Assembly (NCBI GenBank): GCA_963815125.1 | Contig: CAWFFM010000010.1 | Span: 62,001 to 126,000, forward strand | Direction of reading: 5' to 3' | Source of the DNA: Actinocatenispora sp963815125 | GTDB taxonomy: Bacteria; Actinomycetota; Actinomycetes; Mycobacteriales; Micromonosporaceae | DNA: 64,000 nucleotides | In this document: positions 1-7,849 of the stretch, piece after piece | How the letters are laid out: every line of letters begins with the position of its first letter | Numbering within the stretch: position 1 is the stretch's first letter | Made by a program: the position numbers and the translations under genes | Notes under the pieces: generated by a model | What the model was told of the DNA's origin: nothing | Databases searched by the model: none | What the model saw: the letters and a program-made list of their open reading frames with translations, nothing else

Positions 1-249
1 ACCTTCGCGGTCGAGGCCGCCGTACACGCACTGGACCTCTCCGTCGACCTGCCGGAGGCGCCCGAACCCGATCCGGTGCCGCTGGCCCTGGTGCGCCGCA
101 CCCTCGACGGGCTGCTGGGTGCCGGCGTACTGCGGCCCAACTGGACCGACGGGGACTATGCACTCAAGGGCACCGGTCGGGTTCCGCTGTGCCGGGAGGA
201 GCGCCAGATCCTCACGCCGGTGGACCGCCAGTTTCCCCTTTTCGGGTGA
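1..249 (+). CDS. Mycothiol-dependent maleylpyruvate isomerase-like protein, C-terminal part
   Basis: The frame is open from the first base to a TGA at 247-249, giving the last 82 residues of a protein that starts outside the window. The visible TFAVEAAVHALDL helix followed by LALVRRTLDGLLG resembles the C-terminal half of the actinobacterial mycothiol-dependent maleylpyruvate isomerase/DinB-like family; the metal-binding helices would lie upstream. High GC in third positions supports coding. The substrate cannot be read from this fragment. Confidence 0.6.
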   Translation, partial: TFAVEAAVHALDLSVDLPEAPEPDPVPLALVRRTLDGLLGAGVLRPNWTDGDYALKGTGRVPLCREERQILTPVDRQFPLFG

Positions 250-394
250 CAACTCCCGACCTTTCGGCGTGCACGTCGCAGCGTCCGGTGCACACCGCAG
301 CAGCAGGCAGGCCGGTATTGTGATGCCGCCAGCGCTGGCGACGGCCTATTAGCCTCATGCTGGGTTCCTCTCCCCGGAAAGTTCAGGTACCGCC

Positions 395-1552
395 GTGACG
401 CAGCCCCCGTACGACCCCAACGCCGGGTACGGCCAGTCCGGCTACGGTCAGCCCGACTACAGCCAGCCCGGTTACGGCCAGCCTCAGCCTGGTCAGCCCG
501 GCCCGCCGCAGCCCAACTACGGCGCCCCCGACCAGCAGGCGTGGCAGTCGCCCGACCAGCAGGCGTGGCAGCCGCAGGCAGACCCCGCCGGCTATCCCAC
601 CGGGCAGCCGAACGCGCCGTACTCCGGCGTGCCGGCGTCCGGCGGCGGCTACCCGGGCGGCGACCCGTACGCCCCGCCGGTCGACTACCAGGGCCAGGCC
701 AGCGGCCCGGGCTACCCGCAGTCCGCCCCCGGCTACCCGCAGTCCGGCCCTCCCGGCTACCCGCCCGGCGGCCCCGGATACCAGCCGGGCGGACCGGGCT
801 ACGCGCCGATGGGTCCGGGCTACCCGCCTCCGGGTGGCGGTTCCGGCGGCGGCAACAAGGGTCTGCTCATCGGCGGTCTCGTCGGTGGTGGCGCACTGAT
901 CCTCGTGGTGCTCGTGGTGATCGGCGTACTGGTGGCCACCAGCAGCTCGAAGGACGATCAGCACTCCACGAACGTCGCGAGCTCCGCCGCTCCGTCGAGC
1001 AGCAGTTCCGCCGCGCCGAGCGACTCGTCGAGCCCGACCGCGCCCGGCGGCGAGTACACCGCGCCGAGCACCATCGCCGACCACGTCGACTGGACCCCGT
1101 TCGAGGACGCGTACGGCAAGCCCACCGTCAAGCCGGCCGAGAACAGCTCGGACATCGGCGACCAGAAGCTGCTCGTCGCCGCGCAGACGTTCGGTGACTA
1201 CTCCAGTGACAACGCGCTCGTCTCGATGGCCGTCAGCTTCTACACCAGCGACGGCGCCGCGTCCGACGGCTACGACTATCACCACGACGACGAAGCCTCG
1301 AGCACGGCCAAGGACGGCACGGTCAAGGAAGCCAGCATCGGGCAGAAGGCGTACGACTACCAGACGTCGTCGTCCGGTTCCTCCGACGACGTGGTCCGCG
1401 TCGAGCTGTACATCCTGGACGGCAACCTGCTCCTGAAGGTCTCGTCCATGGTCACCCACGGCGATCAGAGCTCCTGGTCCTCCGACCAGATCGAGAAGGT
1501 CCGGCAGGTCGTGGAGGACGCGGGCAGGAAGACCCTGACGAAACTCAAGTAG
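395..1552 (+). CDS. Pro/Gly/Tyr-rich single-pass membrane protein
   Basis: This 385-residue protein starts at GTG. Residues 1 to about 150 form a cytoplasmic low-complexity tail rich in GYxQP, PGYP and PGG repeats. One transmembrane helix follows at about residues 155-182 (GLLIGGLVGGGALILVVLVV), then a Ser-rich linker, and an extracytoplasmic domain of about 160 residues with no recognised motif. The architecture matches the two proteins at 51.7-53.6 kb, but the C-terminal domain lacks their four-cysteine pattern. Such proteins are common at the actinomycete envelope and their function is mostly unknown. A hairpin that may act as terminator follows the stop codon. Confidence 0.8.
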   Translation: MTQPPYDPNAGYGQSGYGQPDYSQPGYGQPQPGQPGPPQPNYGAPDQQAWQSPDQQAWQPQADPAGYPTGQPNAPYSGVPASGGGYPGGDPYAPPVDYQGQASGPGYPQSAPGYPQSGPPGYPPGGPGYQPGGPGYAPMGPGYPPPGGGSGGGNKGLLIGGLVGGGALILVVLVVIGVLVATSSSKDDQHSTNVASSAAPSSSSSAAPSDSSSPTAPGGEYTAPSTIADHVDWTPFEDAYGKPTVKPAENSSDIGDQKLLVAAQTFGDYSSDNALVSMAVSFYTSDGAASDGYDYHHDDEASSTAKDGTVKEASIGQKAYDYQTSSSGSSDDVVRVELYILDGNLLLKVSSMVTHGDQSSWSSDQIEKVRQVVEDAGRKTLTKLK

Positions 1553-1558
1553 GCAGAT

Positions 1559-1602
1559 CGAGGGCCATCCGCAGCGGCAGTGACCGCGGTGGGTGGCCCT
1601 CG
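1559..1602 (+). terminator. Hairpin after the membrane protein gene
   Basis: CGAGGGCCATCC at 1559-1570 pairs with GGGTGGCCCTCG at 1591-1602, a 12-bp stem with one G-T pair. The loop holds a second small GCGG/CCGC stem. It starts 7 bases after the stop codon and there is no T tract, as is usual for actinobacterial hairpin terminators. Confidence 0.5.
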
Positions 1603-1680
1603 GCGTACCCGGCGGTCACCGCCCCTCGCCGGATCCGACGGATACCGCTAGCGTCGGACATCGGAGGTTTCCGGCGTGGG

Positions 1681-3402
1681 ATGGGATTCGGCATGACGCA
1701 GCTACGCAGTCACCAGTGGTTCGCCGAGCAGGGACGCAACGGGTTCATCCACCGGTCCTGGATGCGCAACCAGGGCTTCTCGCCCGAGGTGTTCGACGGC
1801 CGGCCGGTGATCGGCATCTGCAACACCTGGTCCGAGCTGACCCCGTGCAACGCACACCTGCGCCGGGTCGCCGAGGCGGTCAAGCGGGGGGTCTGGCAGG
1901 CCGGCGGGTTCCCGGTCGAGTTCCCGGTGATGTCGCTGGGTGAGCCGCTGCTACGGCCGACCGCGATGCTGTTCCGCAACCTGCTGTCGATGGACACCGA
2001 GGAGTCGCTGCGGGGGAATCCGGTGGACGGCGCGGTACTGCTGTCCGGCTGCGACAAGACCACCCCGGGCACCATCATGGGCGCGGCCAGCGTGGATCTG
2101 CCGACAGTGGTCGTGACCGGCGGACCGATGCTCAACGGCAAGTTCCGCGGCTGCGACATCGGCTCCGGTACGGGGGTCTGGCAACTCACCGAGGACCTAC
2201 GGGCCGGCCGACTCACCTCCGACGAATACCTGGACGCCGAGTCCGGTATGTCGCGCAGCAACGGGCACTGCATGACGATGGGCACCGCCTCCACGATGGC
2301 CTGCATGGCCGAGGCGCTCGGACTGCAGCTGCCCGGCTCGGCGGCGATCCCGGCCGTGGACGCCCGCCGGTACGCCACCGCACAGCGCGCCGGCCAGCGG
2401 ATCGTGGCGATGGTCGAGGAGAACCTGACCATGTCGCGGATCGTCACCCGCGAGTCGTTCGCCAACGCAGCCCGGGCCAACGCCGCGCTGGGCGGCTCCA
2501 CCAACGCGATCATCCACCTGCTGGCCATCGCCGGCCGGCTCGGCGTCGAACTGACGCTGTCCGACCTGGACAGTTGGGCCCGGGACGTGCCGTGGCTGGT
2601 GGACCTGCAGCCCTCCGGTCGGTTCCTGATGGAGGACTTCTACTACGCCGGCGGGCTGCCGGCGGTGCTACGGGAGCTGCTGCCCGTACTGCACGCCGAC
2701 GCCCTTACCGTCACCGGCCGCAGCCTGGGCGAGAACGTGGCCACCGCACCACGGCACGGCGAGGTGATCCGCCGGTACGACGAGCCGCTCGGGGTGGGCG
2801 CCGGTACGGCCGTACTGTCCGGGAACCTGGCACCGGACGGCGCGGTGATCAAACAGTCGGCCGCGTCCGAACGGCTGCTGCGGCACCGGGGGCGGGCGCT
2901 GGTGTTCGGCTCCATCGAGGAGTACGACCGGGTCAAGGACGATCCGGACCTGGACGTCGACGCGGACACCGTACTGGTGCTGCAGAACTCCGGTCCGCGG
3001 GGCTACCCGGGGATGCCGGAGGTGGGCAACCTGGAGCTGCCACAGAAACTGATCGATGCCGGTATCGACGACGTGGTACGGATCTCCGACGCCCGGATGT
3101 CCGGTACCGCGTACGGCACCGTGGTGCTGCACGTCGCGCCGGAGTCCGCGATCGGCGGGCCGCTCGGCCTGGTCCGTACCGGTGACTGGATCGAGCTGGA
3201 CGTGCCGGCCCGCCGCCTGCACCTGGACGTACCGGACGACGAACTGGCCCGCCGCCGTACGCAGTGGCAGCCGCCCGAGCCGTCGTACGACCGTGGCTAC
3301 GCCCGGCTCTACGTGGAGCACGTGATGCAGGCCGACCAGGGCTGTGACCTCGACTTCCTGGCCGGCGGTTCCGGCTCGGGCGTGGCCCGCCAGTCACACT
3401 GA
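1681..3402 (+). CDS. IlvD/Edd-family dehydratase, sugar-acid (arabonate-type) branch
   Basis: This 573-residue protein is an iron-sulfur dehydratase of the IlvD/Edd family, which converts polyhydroxy acids into 2-keto-3-deoxy acids. The motifs TPCN (Cys56), SGCDKTTPG (Cys124) and SNGHCMTMGT (Cys197) supply the expected cluster ligands. The segment around LGEPLLRPTAMLFRNL, the GGPMLNGKFRG motif and the GYPGMPEVGNL motif are closer to L-arabonate and related aldonate dehydratases than to housekeeping IlvD (inferred from memory of the families). GGAGG at 1663-1667 lies 13 bases before the ATG used here; an ATG at 1693 is an alternative start. No sugar dehydrogenase or aldolase gene is adjacent, so the substrate is open. 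Confidence 0.85.
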   Translation: MGFGMTQLRSHQWFAEQGRNGFIHRSWMRNQGFSPEVFDGRPVIGICNTWSELTPCNAHLRRVAEAVKRGVWQAGGFPVEFPVMSLGEPLLRPTAMLFRNLLSMDTEESLRGNPVDGAVLLSGCDKTTPGTIMGAASVDLPTVVVTGGPMLNGKFRGCDIGSGTGVWQLTEDLRAGRLTSDEYLDAESGMSRSNGHCMTMGTASTMACMAEALGLQLPGSAAIPAVDARRYATAQRAGQRIVAMVEENLTMSRIVTRESFANAARANAALGGSTNAIIHLLAIAGRLGVELTLSDLDSWARDVPWLVDLQPSGRFLMEDFYYAGGLPAVLRELLPVLHADALTVTGRSLGENVATAPRHGEVIRRYDEPLGVGAGTAVLSGNLAPDGAVIKQSAASERLLRHRGRALVFGSIEEYDRVKDDPDLDVDADTVLVLQNSGPRGYPGMPEVGNLELPQKLIDAGIDDVVRISDARMSGTAYGTVVLHVAPESAIGGPLGLVRTGDWIELDVPARRLHLDVPDDELARRRTQWQPPEPSYDRGYARLYVEHVMQADQGCDLDFLAGGSGSGVARQSH

Positions 3403-3518
3403 CCGCCACATTCCACCTCGTAACAGCACACAACGTCGGTCCCGGCCAGGGCCGGTCCGAAGTCGGCGCAGCCGACCAGCGGGGCTGCGGGCGGCCCATA
3501 ATTTGCTAGAGTGACGGT

Positions 3519-3587
3519 GTGTCGCGTCTCTATCGGTGGTTTATCCGGCCGGCCCTGGATGGGGTCGGGCGCGCCATCGTGAGTTGA
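3519..3587 (+). CDS. Putative leader peptide of the DAHP synthase gene
   Basis: This is a 22-codon frame starting at GTG and ending at TGA. Its fifth to eighth codons are Tyr-Arg-Trp-Phe, so all three aromatic amino acids occur together in a very short peptide that ends 114 bases before a gene of aromatic biosynthesis. TAGAGT at 3507-3512 is placed so that transcription could start at or next to the GTG, giving a leaderless message. A strong terminator hairpin follows at 3613-3638. This arrangement fits ribosome-mediated attenuation, in which stalling at aromatic codons lets transcription proceed. The interpretation is an inference; another GTG frame starting at 3517 overlaps it. Confidence 0.5.
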   Translation: MSRLYRWFIRPALDGVGRAIVS

Positions 3588-3603
3588 CGCCACCACCATC
3601 CAG
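3555..3603 (+). promoter_or_regulatory. Candidate pause/antiterminator stem of the attenuator
   Basis: CTGGATGG at 3555-3562, inside the leader frame, is exactly complementary to CCATCCAG at 3596-3603. A ribosome stalled at the Tyr-Trp-Phe codons (3531-3542) would stop just upstream of the left arm. I could not define a convincing second pairing that directly competes with the terminator stem. Confidence 0.35.
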
Positions 3604-3612
3604 AGTCGGCAG

Positions 3613-3638
3613 AAGGCAGGGGACATCGCCCCTGCCTT
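3613..3638 (+). terminator. Attenuator terminator upstream of DAHP synthase
   Basis: AAGGCAGGGG at 3613-3622 and CCCCTGCCTT at 3629-3638 form a perfect 10-bp stem with the loop ACATCG, followed by TCGTGTTT. It lies 63 bases before the DAHP synthase start and after the leader frame, so it would end transcription before the structural gene. Confidence 0.65.
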
Positions 3639-3701
3639 TCGTGTTTCCCGCAAGCAGGCCGGCCGGGTGGTACCGCTGCGGTCTGCGGAGAGGTCAGAGA
3701 A

Positions 3702-4802
3702 ATGGAACCGCTACGTGACCGCCGGATCGGTGCGGTACGTCCGCTGGTGCAGCCCGCGCTGTTGGCCGAGGAACTCCCACTCACCGAGGCCGCCGCCGAC
3801 ACCGTGCAGGCCGGCCGCGAAGCGGTCACCCAGATCCTCAACGGCCAGGACGACCGGCTGCTGGTGATCGTCGGGCCGTGCTCGGTACACGACCCGGAGG
3901 CCGCTCTCGACTACGCGCGCCGGCTCGCCGTACTGGCCCCGGAACTCGCCAGCGAACTGCAGATCGTGATGCGGGTGTACTTCGAGAAGCCGCGTACCGT
4001 CGTCGGTTGGAAGGGGCTGCTCAACGACCCGCACCTGGACGGCAGCTTCGACGCCAACCACGGGCTGCGGATCGGTCGCAAGCTGCTGCTGTCCATCAGC
4101 GAGCTGGGTCTGCCGGTGGGCTGCGAGTACCTGGACCCGATCCTGCCGCAGTACCTGACCGACACGGTGAGCTGGGGCGCGATCGGCGCCCGTACGGCGG
4201 AGAGCCAGGTGCACCGCCAGCTCGCGTCCGGGCTGTCCATGCCGATCGGGATCAAGAACGGCACCGACGGCGGGGTGACCGTGGCGATCGACGCGGTACG
4301 GGCCGCGGCGGTACCGCACGTCTTCCCCGGCATCACCGATCACGGTGTCGCGGCGATCATGGAGACCACCGGAAACCCGGACGGTCACCTGATCCTGCGC
4401 GGCGGGCGGACCGGCCCCAACTACGCCGCCGAACCGGTGGCCGAGGCGCTGGCCGCGCTGCGCGACGCCCGGCTGGGCGAGCGGCTGATCATCGACTGCA
4501 GTCACGGCAACAGTGGCAAGGACCACCGGCGGCAGCCCGTGGTGGCGGCGGACATCGCGGCGCAGCTTGCCGGCGGTCAACGCGGCATCGTCGGGGTGAT
4601 GCTGGAGAGTTTCCTGGTCGAGGGCCGGCAGGCGCTGGGACTGGAGGGCGGCGACGCGGACCTGACGTACGGGCAGAGCGTCACCGACGCGTGCCTGGGC
4701 TGGGACGCCACCGTGCCGGTGCTGCGGGATCTGGCCACCGCGGTGCGGGACCGCCGGGCCATGCTCGCCGCCCACGGCGTACAGCCGGCCGGACGCGCCT
4801 GA
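3702..4802 (+). CDS. 3-deoxy-7-phosphoheptulonate synthase (class I DAHP synthase)
   Basis: This 366-residue enzyme condenses phosphoenolpyruvate and erythrose 4-phosphate in the first step of the shikimate pathway. It belongs to the AroF/AroG/AroH-type (I-alpha) class. The VIVGPCSVHDPEAALDYA motif near residue 50, MRVYFEKPRTVVGWKGL, the metal and substrate motif GARTAESQVHRQLASGL, IKNGTDG and DCSHGNSGKDH are all present, and the length is typical. The upstream region has an aromatic-codon leader and a terminator, which suggests attenuation by aromatic amino acid supply. The gene stands alone; the next gene encodes a response regulator. Confidence 0.95.
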   Translation: MEPLRDRRIGAVRPLVQPALLAEELPLTEAAADTVQAGREAVTQILNGQDDRLLVIVGPCSVHDPEAALDYARRLAVLAPELASELQIVMRVYFEKPRTVVGWKGLLNDPHLDGSFDANHGLRIGRKLLLSISELGLPVGCEYLDPILPQYLTDTVSWGAIGARTAESQVHRQLASGLSMPIGIKNGTDGGVTVAIDAVRAAAVPHVFPGITDHGVAAIMETTGNPDGHLILRGGRTGPNYAAEPVAEALAALRDARLGERLIIDCSHGNSGKDHRRQPVVAADIAAQLAGGQRGIVGVMLESFLVEGRQALGLEGGDADLTYGQSVTDACLGWDATVPVLRDLATAVRDRRAMLAAHGVQPAGRA

Positions 4803-4940
4803 CCGGCAGGGTCGTCCCGCCACGCCCCGTCCCGGTCGTGGACGGGGCGGCATACCTGACCCGAACAGTTCCGTGACCGCCCCGTCATCGGGGCGGATGA
4901 TGATCCACGGTGAACCCGTCGACGCCTCAGGGAGGTCACG

Positions 4941-5633
4941 CTGACCGGACAACAGGGCCGCGGCCTGGTACTGGTCATCGAGGACGAGCCGCCCATCGCA
5001 GACCTGGTCCGGATGTACCTGACCCGGGACGGGTACGGCGTGCGCTGCTACGGCGACGGCGAGTCCGGTCTGGCTGCGGTACGGCGGGACCGCCCGGTTG
5101 CCGTGGTGCTCGACGTCCGGCTACCCGGCATCGACGGTACCGAGGTGTGCCGCCGGCTACGGGCCGAGGACGACTGGACCCCGGTGGTGTTCCTGACCGC
5201 GGCGGACGACGAGGTGGACCGGATCCTCGGGCTGGAACTGGGCGCCGACGACTATCTGACGAAACCGTTCAGCCCGCGCGAGCTGGTCGCCCGGCTCCGC
5301 GCCGTACTGCGCCGCTCCGGCGGTGCCCCACCGACCCGCCGGGTGTACGAGGTGGGCACGGTGGTGCTGGACGTCGAGCGGCGCCGGGTCGACGCGGGTG
5401 GCGTGCCGGTACGCCTGACCACCACCGAGTTCGATCTGCTCTCACACCTGATGGCCCGGCCCGGTCGGGTGTACACGCGGGAGGAACTGCTCGCCGCGGT
5501 GTGGGGGTACGCCTCCCAGGCCGGCACCCGTACGGTGGACGTACACGTCGCGCAGGTACGCGGCAAGCTCGGGTCGGCCAGCCCGATCCGTACGGTGCGC
5601 GGGGTCGGGTACGCGGCGGAGGCCGACCGGTGA
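4941..5633 (+). CDS. OmpR/PhoB-family response regulator (probable CTG start)
   Basis: The encoded 230-residue protein has a receiver domain (acidic pair Glu14-Asp15, phospho-acceptor Asp58, Thr86, Lys108) and a C-terminal winged helix. In this frame a stop lies at 4911 and there is no ATG, GTG or TTG before Met25, which falls inside the receiver domain and would remove the acidic pocket. CTG at 4941 has GGAGG at 4931-4935, five bases upstream, so a CTG start is the best reading. The stop overlaps the kinase start (GTGA). Targets are not visible. Confidence 0.9.
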   Translation: MTGQQGRGLVLVIEDEPPIADLVRMYLTRDGYGVRCYGDGESGLAAVRRDRPVAVVLDVRLPGIDGTEVCRRLRAEDDWTPVVFLTAADDEVDRILGLELGADDYLTKPFSPRELVARLRAVLRRSGGAPPTRRVYEVGTVVLDVERRRVDAGGVPVRLTTTEFDLLSHLMARPGRVYTREELLAAVWGYASQAGTRTVDVHVAQVRGKLGSASPIRTVRGVGYAAEADR

Positions 5634-7165
5634 CCGGCCGACCGGACGGGGACGAGCAGCCGACGGTGTCCCTGCCCGCCACGCCAGTACCGTCGTCCCC
5701 GACCATCCCGCTACCGGGCAGGCCAACGCCGGGTGGGCCAGGTCCGAACAGGCCGGCTCCGGGCGGACCAGCTCCGGGCGGATCAGCTCCGGGCAGGTCA
5801 GTTCCGGGCAGGGCGCCGACGGGCCGGTCCGGTGGCGGCATCATGGGCCGCTCCGTACTGGTCACCTGCGCGGTGGCGTTGATCGCCGTGGTGGTCACCG
5901 CCGCGGTGGCCTGGCCACTGGTCCGGCTGGCCGCCGCCAGGGAGGCGCGACAGAACCTGGCCAAACAGTCCGACCTGGTCGCGGCGCTGATGGCACCCCG
6001 TAGCGACCGGCCGCAGACCGCCGAACGGCTGGCCCACCGGCTGCGTACGTACGGCATCCAGCTGGCCCTGGTCACCGATGGGCAGGCGGACCGGCCCTGG
6101 GTGCCAACGGCGGTCGCCCGGGCGGTGGGCGACGGGCGGTCGGTCACCACCTCGACACGACGCAACGGCAAACAGCTGCTGGTGTCCGGTCGGCCGATCG
6201 GGGCCGGTAGCGGCGTGGTGCTGGCCGAGCCGGTGACCGGCACGATGCCCGTACGCTCCGCACTGCGGCTGGGGCTCGCGTTGCTGGCCGGGCTGGCGGC
6301 CGGGATCATCGCCGGTGTCCTGCTGGCCCGGCGACTGTCCAGACCGATCCGCCGAGCGGCCGGCGCGGCCCGCCAACTGACCGCCGGTGACCGTACGGTA
6401 CGCCTGCCGGTCGGTCCGCCGGCCGAGGTCGCGGAACTCTCGCTGGCGTTGAACGGCCTCGCCGGCGCGCTGACCGAGAGCGAGGGCCGGCAACGCGACT
6501 TCCTGCTGTCGGTGTCGCACGAACTCCGGACACCGCTGACCGCGATCCGGGGATACGGGGAGGCGTTGGCCGACGGCGTACTGCCCGGTTCGGAGGCGAC
6601 CCCGGTACGCGACGCCGGCCGCACCATTCTCGCCGAGTCCGGCCGGCTGGACCGTCTGGTCACCGACCTGCTCGCGCTGGCCCGACTGTCCGCACAGGAC
6701 TTCCCGATCGAACTGGTCGAGGTGGATCTGGTCGAGCTGGCCGGCGCGGCGATCCGCGCCTGGCAGCCCCGCTGTACGGAGGCACAGGTGGACCTGCGCG
6801 CCGAGCTGATACCCGGCCCGGTGGTGGTACACACCGACCCGGGTCGGTTGCGGCAGGTACTGGACGGGCTGCTGGAGAACGCTTTCCGGGTGGTACCGGC
6901 CGGCGCGCCGCTGGTCGTCGCGGTACGCACCCCGGCGGTCCTGGAGGTCCGCGACGCCGGACCGGGACTGTCCGACGAGGATCTGGCCGTGGCGTTCGAA
7001 CGGGGCCGGCTGAACCAGAAGTACCGGGGGGTCCGACCGGTAGGCAGCGGACTCGGCCTGGCGCTCGCGGCCCGGCTGGTCGACCGCCTCGGTGGCCGGA
7101 TCGAGGCGGGGCACGCGGCGGAGGGCGGCGCCCGATTCACGGTGAGCCTGCGGCCCGACCGGTGA
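5630..7165 (+). CDS. Sensor histidine kinase
   Basis: This 511-residue kinase partners the overlapping response regulator. The N-terminal 70 residues are a Pro/Gly-rich cytoplasmic stretch, followed by a transmembrane helix at about 74-97, an extracytoplasmic loop of about 110 residues, a second helix at about 211-234, a HAMP domain, the phospho-acceptor motif SVSHELRTPLTAIRGYGEAL with His297, the N box LLENAFRVV and the G2-type box GSGLGLALAARLV. The start is GTG at 5630, sharing four bases with the upstream gene; ATG at 5843 is an alternative that would drop the Pro-rich tail. The small secreted protein gene 98 bases downstream could be a target, but that is only suggested by position. Confidence 0.93.
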   Translation: MTGRPDGDEQPTVSLPATPVPSSPTIPLPGRPTPGGPGPNRPAPGGPAPGGSAPGRSVPGRAPTGRSGGGIMGRSVLVTCAVALIAVVVTAAVAWPLVRLAAAREARQNLAKQSDLVAALMAPRSDRPQTAERLAHRLRTYGIQLALVTDGQADRPWVPTAVARAVGDGRSVTTSTRRNGKQLLVSGRPIGAGSGVVLAEPVTGTMPVRSALRLGLALLAGLAAGIIAGVLLARRLSRPIRRAAGAARQLTAGDRTVRLPVGPPAEVAELSLALNGLAGALTESEGRQRDFLLSVSHELRTPLTAIRGYGEALADGVLPGSEATPVRDAGRTILAESGRLDRLVTDLLALARLSAQDFPIELVEVDLVELAGAAIRAWQPRCTEAQVDLRAELIPGPVVVHTDPGRLRQVLDGLLENAFRVVPAGAPLVVAVRTPAVLEVRDAGPGLSDEDLAVAFERGRLNQKYRGVRPVGSGLGLALAARLVDRLGGRIEAGHAAEGGARFTVSLRPDR

Positions 7166-7263
7166 GACATCAGGTTCCTGACATTGTTCGAACATTGGCC
7201 TGACCGACCGTTGGTATCCCGCAGGCAGGATCCACAGCACAGTCACACATTCTGGAGGGGCAC

Positions 7264-7722
7264 ATGAAGCGCACCATCGTCGCTGTCGTCACGGCCGGAT
7301 CGCTGGGGCTGCTGGGCCTGGTGGGATACGGCGCAACGCAGGCCAGTGCATCGCCGGAGTCGAGCGCCGCGCCCAGCGCCAGCGCATCCGCCGCGCACAA
7401 GGGCCAGCACAAGGGGCGGAAGGGCCACTACCTGCGCAGGCACACGCTGCACGGCGAGTTCGTCGTACACACCCGCAAGGGCGACAAGACGCTCGACGTA
7501 CAGCGCGGTCAGGTCACCGGTATCAGCGGGGACAAGGTGACCGTCAAGTCCAGCGACGGCTACCACGTCACCTGGTCGCTGACCGACAAGACCGGCGTAC
7601 GGTCCGGCAAGGACAAGGCCGACCGGTCGGCGCTGAAGAAGGACGTCAAGGTCCAGGTGGTCGGCGTACGGACCAGCAACACCCACACCGCGCTGCGGAT
7701 CCGGGTCGCCGCGAAGTCCTGA
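7264..7722 (+). CDS. Small secreted protein with basic, beta-rich mature domain
   Basis: This 152-residue product has a signal peptide (MKRTIVAVVTAGSLGLLGLV, Ala-rich cleavage zone), an Ala/Ser-rich linker, a Lys/His-rich patch (HKGQHKGRKGHY) and about 85 residues of alternating polar and hydrophobic residues (GQVTGISGDKVTVKSSDGY) resembling small OB or DUF5666-like folds. I do not recognise the family. It has GGAGGGG before the ATG. It follows a two-component system on the same strand and is closed by a long hairpin, so it is probably a separate transcript. Confidence 0.75.
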   Translation: MKRTIVAVVTAGSLGLLGLVGYGATQASASPESSAAPSASASAAHKGQHKGRKGHYLRRHTLHGEFVVHTRKGDKTLDVQRGQVTGISGDKVTVKSSDGYHVTWSLTDKTGVRSGKDKADRSALKKDVKVQVVGVRTSNTHTALRIRVAAKS

Positions 7723-7733
7723 ACCCATCCCCA

Positions 7734-7779
7734 CCCCTACCGGCAGGTGCCCACCGCAGCGGGCGCCTGCCGGTAGGGG
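7734..7779 (+). terminator. Strong hairpin after the small secreted protein gene
   Basis: Bases 7734-7752 pair with 7761-7779 in a 19-bp stem (one G-T pair) around the loop ACCGCAGC. It begins 12 bases after the stop codon. It lacks a T tract. Confidence 0.7.
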
Positions 7780-7849
7780 CTGCAGCCGACCGGGCCGGCG
7801 GCTATTTTTCCTCTATGCCCTGTTGGGCCGACGAGGAGAATGACTAGTC

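Noticed and set aside
4910..5629. Open frame upstream of and continuous with the histidine kinase
   Set aside because: It overlaps the response regulator in another frame, is Arg/Gly/Pro-rich nonsense, and the kinase has its own GTG at 5630.
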